The notes under the pieces are model-generated. The model saw nothing but the letters and a program-made list of their open reading frames with translations, did not search any database and was not told the origin of the DNA. Shown here in pieces: positions 1 to 4,960 of a stretch of DNA of 5,011 nt; within the stretch, counting starts at the first letter, position 1, and every line of letters starts with the position of its first letter. The translations under genes and the position numbers were made by a program. The DNA is from an uncultured beta proteobacterium (GTDB taxonomy: Bacteria > Pseudomonadota > Gammaproteobacteria > Burkholderiales > Burkholderiaceae_C): positions 1 through 5,011 of the forward strand of contig CAJASG010000752.1 of assembly GCA_903944555.1 (NCBI GenBank), given 5' to 3'.

Positions 1-2
1 AT

Positions 3-236
3 ACGACGGCGATGGCTGCCAAGTTTGAAACGGCGCAAGGCCGGCTTGATTACAGAAAGCGCAAATGGATTGCAGAGCCGCCCAATGGGTGGATCAAAAA
101 CGTACTGGGATTTCGCCAGTTCAGTATGCGGGGACTACAGAAGGCACAAGCCGAGTTCAAGCTCGTGTGTCTGGCGCTCAATTTGCGCAGAATGTGCGTA
201 TTCCGGAGACTATGTATAGACGTCAACTATGCGTAG
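3..236 (+). CDS. IS1182-type DDE transposase, C-terminal part, tail replaced by the RIT end
   Basis: This is the 3' part of an insertion-sequence transposase gene that begins upstream of the window; the frame is open from base 3. The translated stretch KWIAEPPNGWIKNVLGFRQF, followed by a segment ending LALNLRRM, is typical of the end of the DDE catalytic domain in IS1182-type transposases. The Glu codon at 75-77 (in IAEPP) is the likely last member of the catalytic triad, which cuts and joins IS ends. Native sequence appears to stop after the Met codon at 192-194. The next 13 codons (CVFRRLCIDVNYA) and the TAG stop at 234-236 come from the end of the inserted RIT element. The lost native tail is probably the 16 codons found again at 3643-3690. 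Because only the tail is altered, activity may or may not survive. Family assignment is by motif recognition, not a search. Confidence 0.8.
   Translation, partial: TTAMAAKFETAQGRLDYRKRKWIAEPPNGWIKNVLGFRQFSMRGLQKAQAEFKLVCLALNLRRMCVFRRLCIDVNYA
195..236 (+). repeat. RIT left end: inverted repeat plus paired recombinase-site-like arms
   Basis: Bases 195-214 (tgcgtattccggagactatg) are perfectly inverted at 3623-3642. Just inside lie two related 10-mers, ctatgtatag (210-219) and ctatgcgtag (227-236), separated by the 7-base acgtcaa (220-226). The second 10-mer reverse-complemented matches the first at 8 of 10 positions. The pair therefore forms an imperfect inverted repeat with a short spacer, the usual geometry of a tyrosine recombinase core site. 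Each 10-mer is itself nearly palindromic. The role as a recombinase-binding or crossover site is inferred from this geometry and from its conservation at both ends. The TAG at 234-236, at the end of the inner arm, also terminates the interrupted transposase frame. Confidence 0.85.
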
Positions 237-360
237 TTCAACTCGGTCTCGCTGGCTAGGGTAAATTTCTTCGGGGGGCGATCGACGCATGGCCTTGATG
301 CACTAGACATAGTCCTTTCGCTCTGGTGCAGTGGTATTCCTACTACTGGAGGCCACAATC
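237..360 (+). other. Leader between RIT left end and ritA, with ribosome binding site
   Basis: These 124 bases hold no convincing gene. A strong Shine-Dalgarno sequence, GGAGG at 348-352, sits 8 bases before the ATG at 361 and decides the ritA start. I found no convincing sigma-70 promoter here, so the rit operon may be driven by a weak or non-consensus promoter, or by transcription entering from the IS. A 10-mer at 303-312 (ctagacatag) differs at one position from ctatacatag, a form of the terminal arm motif. Confidence 0.6.
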
Positions 361-1566
361 ATGACCAAACTTCTTTCTTGCCCCATCCCCCGCGAAAGCG
401 ACTTGGAGGCCGGTCCGCTGGTATCGAACAATCAATGCTACGAGCAATACCTGTTTGACCACGGTTATGCCGCTGGCTACATCAAACGCTGCAAGAGCGG
501 CGTCGCGCATCTGTCACGGTGGATGGGATCCACGCAAAAGAAGGCCGACGAGGTCTGCGAGGCGCTGGTCGCAGAGTTTCTTGAAGTCCATTTGCCGATT
601 TGCTCATGTAGATCGGTACTCCACGACCGAAGCAGCCTCGCGGGGGCGCTCAGGGCAACCGAATTGACTCCAATCGGTGAGGAGCTCCAACGCTATGACA
701 AGCATATGACTGAGGCGCGTAATCTGGTGTTTAGTACCCGCAAGGTAGGGATCGCAGTCGTCGGGCGCCTGCTTTTCTCGTGCTTTGGCGATGGCCGCAT
801 TAACTTCCCAGAAATACGGGCTGAGCATGTTCGAAACTTCCTCATTCAGCAAGCCACGCATCACAATAAACCAACCAGTATCAGGTCTGTTGTTTCCAGT
901 CTGCGCAGCTATTTCCGCTGGCGCACAACGTTGGGCGATCCGGTTCATTCGCTTATAGGAGTATTGGTCTACCCGGCCAACTGGCAACTTGCATCGCTAC
1001 CAAAGACGCTCAAGCCCGAGGAAGTCGAACAACTCGTTGCCGCGTTGGGGCAGGCCGGTCCGTTGATGCGGCGGGCTGACGCCATGGTGCGCTGTGCGTT
1101 GGACCTCGGACTGCGCAGCGCCGAAGTTGCTCGTCTAAGTCTGGACGACATTGACTGGCGCGCCGGAACGATTGCGCTGCGTGGTACCAAAGGGCGGCGC
1201 GATGATGTGATGCCGTTGCCCGTGTCTACAGGCCAAGCCATCATCGAGTATCTGAGCCATGAACGCCCGAAGACCAAGCATCGAATGTTGTTCGTGCGTC
1301 ACGTTGCACCGCGTGAACTGCCAATTGGACCGAAGGTGGTTCGCCACTCCATTCGTCAAGCCTACGCCCGCGCCGGACTGAAATATACCGGTTCGCATTT
1401 GCTGCGCCACACCATGGCCAGCCGTCTGCTGGCTGGTGGCTCGTCGCTGAAGGAAGTGGCCGACGTGCTGCGTCACCGCTCACTCAACACCACGCTCATC
1501 TACGCCAAGCTTGACAGTCGCAGTCTCGTCAAAGTGGCCTTGCCCTGGCCTGGGAGCACAGCATGA
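361..1566 (+). CDS. ritA: RitA, first tyrosine recombinase of the RIT trio
   Basis: A 401-residue tyrosine site-specific recombinase (phage integrase family) that would cut and rejoin DNA through a covalent phosphotyrosine, most likely acting at the RIT ends. ATG 361 is chosen over an in-frame GTG at 331 because GGAGG (348-352) is ideally spaced before it. The catalytic C-terminal domain begins near residue 220 (LKPEEVEQLV). It shows R252 (in GLRSAEVARL), K277 (in GTKGRRDD), H346 and R349 (HLLRH), H372 (LRHRS) and the nucleophile candidate Y381 (LIYAKLD). A SAM-like core-binding region occupies about residues 120-195. Roughly 110 further N-terminal residues make it the longest of the three and may be an extra DNA-binding or protein-contact segment. 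Its stop overlaps the ritB start as ATGA. Position and length match RitA of known RIT elements. Confidence 0.9.
   Translation: MTKLLSCPIPRESDLEAGPLVSNNQCYEQYLFDHGYAAGYIKRCKSGVAHLSRWMGSTQKKADEVCEALVAEFLEVHLPICSCRSVLHDRSSLAGALRATELTPIGEELQRYDKHMTEARNLVFSTRKVGIAVVGRLLFSCFGDGRINFPEIRAEHVRNFLIQQATHHNKPTSIRSVVSSLRSYFRWRTTLGDPVHSLIGVLVYPANWQLASLPKTLKPEEVEQLVAALGQAGPLMRRADAMVRCALDLGLRSAEVARLSLDDIDWRAGTIALRGTKGRRDDVMPLPVSTGQAIIEYLSHERPKTKHRMLFVRHVAPRELPIGPKVVRHSIRQAYARAGLKYTGSHLLRHTMASRLLAGGSSLKEVADVLRHRSLNTTLIYAKLDSRSLVKVALPWPGSTA
1552..1556 (+). promoter_or_regulatory. Ribosome binding site of ritB within ritA
   Basis: GGGAG lies 6 bases before the ritB ATG (1563) and inside the last codons of ritA. 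With the ATGA start/stop overlap this points to translational coupling. Confidence 0.6.
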
Positions 1567-2528
1567 GCGCCGATCTCGGGGGACGCGTCGAGCAGTATTT
1601 GGAGGAGCGTCGCCGCTTGGGCTTTGAGTTGCGCTGTCAGGCCTATTGCCTGCGCAGCTTGGCCTGCTATGTGCGCAACATCGTCGATTACGAATTGTTG
1701 ACTCTGGATATCATGGCCGAGTGGGCCCGGCAAACGAATCTCAGTCGTGTCGATTCGCGAACTTGGGCTCGCCGACTCAAAATCCTGCGCCCATTCACCC
1801 GTTGGATGCAACAGTTTGAGCCGCGCACCGAGGTGCCTGACTACACTATCTTCGGTCGGCCGTCCGAGCGGCTTGTACCACACATCTACACTGAACCTGA
1901 AATCATCGACTTATTGGCCGCCGCACGTCGACTCGGACCTGAGTCCGGCCTGAACGGCAGTGTCTTCGAGATGGTGTTCGGTCTGATCGCCTGTACAGGC
2001 ATGCGCATTTCTGAAGCAATCGGCTTGCACAACAGCGATGTGGATCTACAGCGCGGCATGCTGACGATCCGTCGGACGAAGTTTGCCAAGTCGCGCAATG
2101 TGCCGATCCATTTGAGTGCGGTGTCAGCGCTTGGCAAATATCGCTGGATACGCGATCTGACTGGCGCCACGCAGGATGAGGAGGCACCGTTCTTTCCCGA
2201 TACTCGATTGCGGCGCCACGGCAAGCCGCTTGATCAACGCCATGTCGAGCGGGTCTTCGAGGGTCTGAGAAAGGAACTGGCCTGGGTCAACCGCGGCACT
2301 CACCACGCACCCCGTATTCACGATCTGCGCCACACATTCGTTGTACGTCGCATCCTGCTATGGCAGCAACAGGGAATCGACGTAGATCAAGCAATGTTGG
2401 CATTGTCGACCTACGTTGGCCACGCGAAAGTGAGCAACACCTATTGGTACCTGCAGGCGGTTCCGGAGCTCATGGCGATCGCTGCACATCGCTTCGAGGA
2501 CTATATGCCGGAGGTCTGCGATGTCTGA
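1563..2528 (+). CDS. ritB: RitB, second tyrosine recombinase of the RIT trio
   Basis: A 321-residue tyrosine recombinase. The N-terminal 100 or so residues form the likely core-binding domain (e.g. YCLRSLACYVRNIV). The catalytic domain starts near residue 107 (YTEPEIIDLLAAARR). Catalytic residues are R148 (TGMRISEAIGL), K173 (RTKFAKSRNVP), H253 and R256 (HDLRH), H287 (VGHAKVS) and Y296 (TYWYL). Y294 is nearby, but Y296 keeps the same H-to-Y spacing of 9 residues as in RitA and RitC. The stretch between R256 and H287 is 8 residues longer than the equivalent in its two neighbours, with an insert around LLWQQQGIDVDQAM. The start overlaps the ritA stop by 4 bases, and the end overlaps the ritC start by 8 bases. 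A joint role with RitA and RitC is inferred from the invariable trio arrangement; the separate job of each protein is not known from sequence. Confidence 0.9.
   Translation: MSADLGGRVEQYLEERRRLGFELRCQAYCLRSLACYVRNIVDYELLTLDIMAEWARQTNLSRVDSRTWARRLKILRPFTRWMQQFEPRTEVPDYTIFGRPSERLVPHIYTEPEIIDLLAAARRLGPESGLNGSVFEMVFGLIACTGMRISEAIGLHNSDVDLQRGMLTIRRTKFAKSRNVPIHLSAVSALGKYRWIRDLTGATQDEEAPFFPDTRLRRHGKPLDQRHVERVFEGLRKELAWVNRGTHHAPRIHDLRHTFVVRRILLWQQQGIDVDQAMLALSTYVGHAKVSNTYWYLQAVPELMAIAAHRFEDYMPEVCDV
2510..2514 (+). promoter_or_regulatory. Ribosome binding site of ritC within ritB
   Basis: GGAGG, 6 bases before the ritC ATG at 2521 and inside the end of ritB. This fixes the ritC start within an 8-base overlap and supports coupled translation of the trio. 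Confidence 0.7.
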
Positions 2529-3531
2529 ACGCACCTCTCAGCCACCGTCATTCCCAGCCATCGTGCAGCAGTTTTTTACCGACTACTTGGTGGCGCAGCG
2601 CGCCGTCAGCCCGCGCACTGTGGCGTGCTATCGCGATGCGATCACGCTGTTCCTTGACTTTGCCAGTAAACGGCTCGCCAAGGTGCCAACGGCGATGCAG
2701 CTGGCCGACATCACACCGGAACTGCTCCTAGCTTTCCTCGCCCATCTTGAGCAGGAACGAAACAACTCGATACGAAGCCGCAATCTGCGCCTGACAGCAC
2801 TGCGCGCACTCTTGAGGTTCGCCGGTCGGCGGGACGTAACGGCACTGCACATGGTCGAACGGGCGATGGCCGTACCGATGAAGCGCTTCGAGCGACCGAT
2901 GCTGGGGTATCTGACGCGGCCGGAGATGCTGGCGGTAATTGGGCAGCCCGGTGAAAGTTGGACCTCGCAGCGCGACCATTTGTTGCTGGTGATGCTCTAT
3001 AACACCGGGGGCCGCGTATCCGAGATCGTCGGGGTGCGTGTCGCAGACGTCGTGCTTGATGGCGCAGCCTGTGTTCATCTTCAGGGTAAGGGCCGCAAAC
3101 AACGCTCCGTTCCGCTGTGGAAATCGACCGTCTTGGAAGTTCGTGCATGGTTGCGTTTGAACCCGCAGTTGCGCGGCCTGACGCCACTGCTGCCCAACCG
3201 CGACGGGCACGCGATGACGCGATGTAACGCGGCACAGCGTCTGGCACTGGCCGTTGAATTCGCAACCGCCAAGCAGCCGAGTCTAGCCGGTAAGCGCATT
3301 TCGCCACACACGGTGCGTCACTCGACGGCCATGCACCTGCTGCAGTCAGGTGTGCCCTTCAACGTCATCGCCCTGTGGCTCGGCCATGAGAATGTGAACA
3401 CAACGCACCAATACGTAGAGGCTGACCTGACCATGAAGGAAAAGGCCCTCGGAAACATCGAGGAACCGGATACGAAACTCAAGCGCTTCCGCGCTTCGGA
3501 CTCACTGATGAGGTTCCTGGACGGGCTTTGA
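2521..3531 (+). CDS. ritC: RitC, third tyrosine recombinase of the RIT trio
   Basis: A 336-residue tyrosine recombinase with the most XerC/XerD-like layout of the three. The N-terminal SAM-like core-binding domain spans about residues 10-100 (FFTDYLVAQRAVSPRTVACY, then NLRLTALRALLRF). The catalytic domain covers about residues 125-315. Catalytic residues are R165 (TGGRVSEIVGV), K190 (GKGRKQRSVPL), H263 and R266 (HTVRH), H289 (LGHENVN) and Y298 (HQYVEAD). R-to-K spacing (25 residues) and H-to-Y spacing (9) are identical to RitA and RitB, as expected for a shared fold, although the proteins are otherwise quite different from each other. It is the last gene of the overlapping operon and stops 69 bases before the inner edge of the right end. 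A lone XerC/D-type integrase is excluded by the trio context. Confidence 0.9.
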   Translation: MSERTSQPPSFPAIVQQFFTDYLVAQRAVSPRTVACYRDAITLFLDFASKRLAKVPTAMQLADITPELLLAFLAHLEQERNNSIRSRNLRLTALRALLRFAGRRDVTALHMVERAMAVPMKRFERPMLGYLTRPEMLAVIGQPGESWTSQRDHLLLVMLYNTGGRVSEIVGVRVADVVLDGAACVHLQGKGRKQRSVPLWKSTVLEVRAWLRLNPQLRGLTPLLPNRDGHAMTRCNAAQRLALAVEFATAKQPSLAGKRISPHTVRHSTAMHLLQSGVPFNVIALWLGHENVNTTHQYVEADLTMKEKALGNIEEPDTKLKRFRASDSLMRFLDGL

Positions 3532-3600
3532 CTATGTGAAGCTGTCATCGGCCCTTGCTGCCGTCGGCTGCAGGGGGCTTGGCGGCGACAATTTACCTGC
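3532..3600 (+). other. Short untranslated tail between ritC and the RIT right end
   Basis: These 69 bases contain no gene. A 10-mer directly after the stop (3532-3541, ctatgtgaag) matches the arm motif ctatgtatag at 8 of 10 positions. A G/C-rich imperfect hairpin is possible around 3550-3577 (gcccttgc pairing with gcaggggg), but no T run follows it, so I do not call a terminator. The 8-mer aatttacc (3590-3597) is the inverse of ggtaaatt at 260-267 near the other end, though at a different distance from the arms. Confidence 0.4.
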
Positions 3601-3642
3601 CTATACATATTCACGTTCTACGCATAGTCTCCGGAATACGCA
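3601..3642 (-). repeat. RIT right end: inverted repeat plus paired recombinase-site-like arms
   Basis: Reverse-complemented, this end begins with the same 20 bases as the left end (3642 down to 3623). It then carries arms at 3627-3618 (ctatgcgtag) and 3610-3601 (atatgtatag), separated by 7 bases (plus-strand tcacgtt, 3611-3617). Both ends therefore hold one TAT-type and one GCG-type arm, but in the opposite order relative to the outer repeat: at the left the outer arm is ctatgtatag, at the right it is ctatgcgtag. The 7-base spacers are related but not identical (acgtcaa against aacgtga). Confidence 0.85.
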
Positions 3643-3690
3643 GCAACTTTTTCAGGATTCCCCCAAAAAGCGCGTTCAAAAACCATTTAA
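3643..3690 (+). pseudogene. Displaced last 16 codons of the IS1182-type transposase
   Basis: Joining base 194 directly to 3643 restores an open frame that continues ...LNLRRM with ATFSGFPQKARSKTI and stops at TAA 3688-3690. A short tail after NLRRM is the normal length for this kind of transposase. This supports both the RIT boundaries and the idea that RIT split the gene. The match cannot be proven without an uninterrupted copy. Confidence 0.6.
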
Positions 3691-3704
3691 GCGCGCTTTT
3701 GAAC
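3666..3704. repeat. Overlapping hairpins at the presumed right end of the IS
   Basis: Two mutually exclusive stems are present. The first pairs aaaagcgcg (3666-3674) with cgcgctttt (3692-3700), 9 perfect pairs with a 17-base loop. The second pairs gttcaaaa (3674-3681) with ttttgaac (3697-3704), 8 perfect pairs. They lie just before and after the restored transposase stop, where the IS terminal repeat and a transcription terminator would be expected. The left IS end lies outside the window, so the terminal repeat cannot be matched. Confidence 0.5.
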
Positions 3705-3804
3705 CGCCACTAACACCGGCAAAGTGTTCGAGTTCGACCGAAAGACCGGCTTGGTCTTAATGCCTGCTGACATCTGGCGGGAATTGAGCCTCTTGGGGTT
3801 CTAA
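3703..3804 (+). pseudogene. Orphan 3' fragment of an unrecognised gene, probably cut by the IS
   Basis: An open frame of 33 codons to TAA 3802-3804, preceded in frame by TGA at 3700-3702, begins where the IS appears to end. It encodes TATNTGKVFEFDRKTG followed by LVLMPADIWRELSLLGF. The composition is protein-like, with a balanced mix of charged and hydrophobic residues and a plausible C-terminal helix. It has no Shine-Dalgarno or good start: GTG 3724 and ATG 3760 are the only candidates. I therefore read it as the tail of a gene whose front lies on the other side of the IS, outside the window. I do not recognise the family. A chance open frame of this length is possible. Confidence 0.4.
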
Positions 3805-3849
3805 GCCCAACGCCGCGAAAACTTTCAACAGATAAATTGGCCGGACTTC

Positions 3850-4824
3850 TCAGCGCTTTGCTTCCTTGGTCGTTGACGATTTGGATCGCACTTTCTTGAC
3901 TGGGGCGTGACTTTCCAACCGCAGTCGTAGATCGGCACGCTCAGCCAGAAGCAAGTCCCGTTGCCCACGCAGTTCGGACATGGGGCCTTCCAAAACCGAA
4001 TTGCGTTGCCCCAGTGACGTCAGGCGTTGCAATTGTTCAGTTTCATGCACGCGGTATAGCTCCGCCTGGTCGGCGAGAGTACGGTGGGATGATTCCAAGT
4101 CCTTTTGAAGTTTGTTGGCACCGGTGCGCTCTCGGTCAACTTCCAATAGGAGGCGTTTGCCTTCGCTGGCATGGCGTTCTTCTGTGGCCGCGGTAATGGA
4201 ACGCTGCTCCCGCAACTCACTGGTGAATTGTTGCTGTGCTGCATTGAGCGTTTCCTGCAATTCTCGGCGCTGATCCATGCCGGCATCAACCTGGCGCTGC
4301 AGAGCAGTCAATTCGCCTTGTACCCTTGCAAAGTCTGTTTGAAATGCTGCAATCTCATTTTTGGAGCGCTGACCATCCAGTAGCGCTGTCTCAAGAGATA
4401 CCTGCGCAATTTTCAGCTTCTCGAGTGCCTGCTGAGTTGCATTGTTTGCAGTGTCTACCTGCATCTGTGCATCTTCGCGCAGTTTCTCAAGGGCGTTGTG
4501 CGCTTCGGCCTGCGCCTTTAGCCATAGGGCGCCGATCACCTCGCCAGCAGCGTCACGCAAAGATTGCGGCAGGTCTGGGTGCTCTATGCGAACTCGACTC
4601 TTCTCGCGCAGGGTGTCCCAGAATTTACTCAAGGCATCGGCCGGGGCACTCATGCTCCCTTTGCGAACCAATTGGTACAGCTTGTTGGCCGTAGGCGTAA
4701 TTCCGTGGCGAAAGAACAAAACGACGCAAACCTCGCGGTACAGGTCCTGTGTGTCGGCGTACTGCGCGCGCAGTGCCTCGATTTCGGCCAGCAAGCGGTT
4801 TTCGGCGTGATTTTGAAGTTCCAT
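3850..4824 (-). CDS. tnpT: TnpT-like coiled-coil DNA-binding protein (KfrA_N type), cointegrate resolution accessory factor
   Basis: A 324-residue protein. Residues 28-105 (LYREVCVVLFFRHGITPTAN, then KFWDTLREKSRVRI) match the KfrA-type N-terminal DNA-binding region found in plasmid proteins. Residues about 105-305 are rich in Glu, Gln, Leu, Ala and Arg with heptad-like spacing, a long coiled coil likely to mediate oligomerisation. The tail (309-324, KKVRSKSSTTKEAKR) is basic. In Tn4651-type transposons, TnpT is a protein of about 330 residues encoded divergently from the tyrosine recombinase TnpS. It stimulates TnpS-mediated recombination at the res/rst site between the two genes. Length, domain type, divergent neighbour and palindromic intergenic region all fit. 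The alternative is a KfrA-like plasmid maintenance or regulatory protein. The ATG at 4824 has no strong Shine-Dalgarno sequence. Confidence 0.72.
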   Translation of the reverse strand: MELQNHAENRLLAEIEALRAQYADTQDLYREVCVVLFFRHGITPTANKLYQLVRKGSMSAPADALSKFWDTLREKSRVRIEHPDLPQSLRDAAGEVIGALWLKAQAEAHNALEKLREDAQMQVDTANNATQQALEKLKIAQVSLETALLDGQRSKNEIAAFQTDFARVQGELTALQRQVDAGMDQRRELQETLNAAQQQFTSELREQRSITAATEERHASEGKRLLLEVDRERTGANKLQKDLESSHRTLADQAELYRVHETEQLQRLTSLGQRNSVLEGPMSELRGQRDLLLAERADLRLRLESHAPVKKVRSKSSTTKEAKR

Positions 4825-4857
4825 GCTGTTTTACTTGATCATTTGTCTTAAATAATA

Positions 4858-4872
4858 CAACGTAATACGTTG
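4858..4872. repeat. 15-base perfect palindrome, possible TnpT or regulator binding site
   Basis: caacgta-a-tacgttg is a perfect dyad with 7-base arms around one base. It lies 34 bases before the tnpT start, where binding could also affect transcription of tnpT. The binder is unknown. Confidence 0.5.
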
Positions 4873-4882
4873 AAAACGCTGA

Positions 4883-4906
4883 TATATTTATCAATCTATG
4901 GACATT
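4883..4906 (-). promoter_or_regulatory. Alternative weak promoter candidate for tnpT
   Basis: On the minus strand, TTGATA (4911-4906) is followed after 17 bases by AATATA (4888-4883), about 60 bases upstream of the tnpT start. The -35 match is good but the -10 is poor. It overlaps the mirror promoter in the palindrome, and I cannot say which is used. Confidence 0.25.
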
Positions 4907-4924
4907 ATCAACATTATGTCCATA
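4897..4924. repeat. 28-base inverted repeat, candidate TnpS crossover core
   Basis: tatggacattat (4897-4908) and attatgtccata (4913-4924) pair at 11 of 12 positions around caac (4909-4912). Near-symmetric arms around a short centre are what a tyrosine recombinase core site looks like. Its position between tnpT and tnpS supports the res core. Confidence 0.6.
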
Positions 4925-4926
4925 AT
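4899..4926 (+). promoter_or_regulatory. Candidate sigma-70 promoter for tnpS, embedded in the palindrome
   Basis: TGGACA (4899-4904, 5 of 6 to consensus) and CATAAT (4921-4926, 5 of 6) are 16 bases apart, about 35 bases before the ATG at 4961. The two boxes fall in opposite arms of the inverted repeat, so recombinase binding would be expected to block transcription. The mirror copy on the minus strand (TGGACA at 4922-4917, CATAGA at 4900-4895) is weaker and could serve tnpT. Confidence 0.45.
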
Positions 4927-4960
4927 ATCGGCCCATGCTGTGTTTTGGAACTAGCTCACC

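Larger units (their letters stand above)
195..3642 (+). mobile_element. Complete RIT (recombinase in trio) element
   Basis: Three adjacent, same-strand, overlapping tyrosine recombinase genes of about 400, 320 and 335 residues, in that order, are bounded by matching inverted ends. This is the defining layout of RIT elements described in Cupriavidus and other bacteria. The boundaries are set by a perfect 20-base inverted repeat, 195-214 against 3623-3642. They are independently supported because the transposase reading frame breaks at 194/195 and can be rejoined at 3643. No target-site duplication is obvious at the junctions (left flank ends cagaatg, right flank begins gcaactt). A duplication is not usually expected from tyrosine recombinase insertion. 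No passenger gene is present: everything between the ends is recombinase genes plus short flanks. The exact end could shift by a base or two. Confidence 0.9.
4825..4960. other. Putative res/rst resolution site and divergent promoter region of tnpT-tnpS
   Basis: This 136-base AT-rich segment separates the two divergent start codons and is dense in dyads. There is a 15-base perfect palindrome at 4858-4872, tgata/tatca around 4 bases at 4880-4893, and a 28-base inverted repeat at 4897-4924. In Tn4651 the resolution site lies at the same place between tnpT and tnpS, so this is the expected target of TnpS and TnpT. The assignment rests on context and symmetry. Confidence 0.6.

Noticed and set aside
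195..236. Integron attC or XerCD dif site
   Set aside because: The sequence does not resemble dif or attC, there is no cassette array, and the same structure is repeated in inverse at the far end of the recombinase trio, so it is an element end.
331..360. GTG start for ritA, adding ten residues
   Set aside because: No ribosome binding site precedes it, whereas GGAGG at 348-352 is ideally placed for the ATG at 361.
2711..3307. Long minus-strand frame opposite ritC (198 codons)
   Set aside because: It is Arg/Ala/Ser-rich antisense shadow of a clear recombinase gene, without a ribosome binding site or domain.
361..3531. Tn554-type tnpABC module
   Set aside because: Tn554 has two tyrosine recombinases and a small non-recombinase TnpC. 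Here all three are full recombinases, matching the RIT layout.
3550..3577. Rho-independent terminator after ritC
   Set aside because: The stem is imperfect and no T run follows.
3536..3760. Plus-strand frame running from the end of ritC through the RIT right end
   Set aside because: It crosses the RIT/IS boundary and the hairpin region, lacks a ribosome binding site and looks like no protein.
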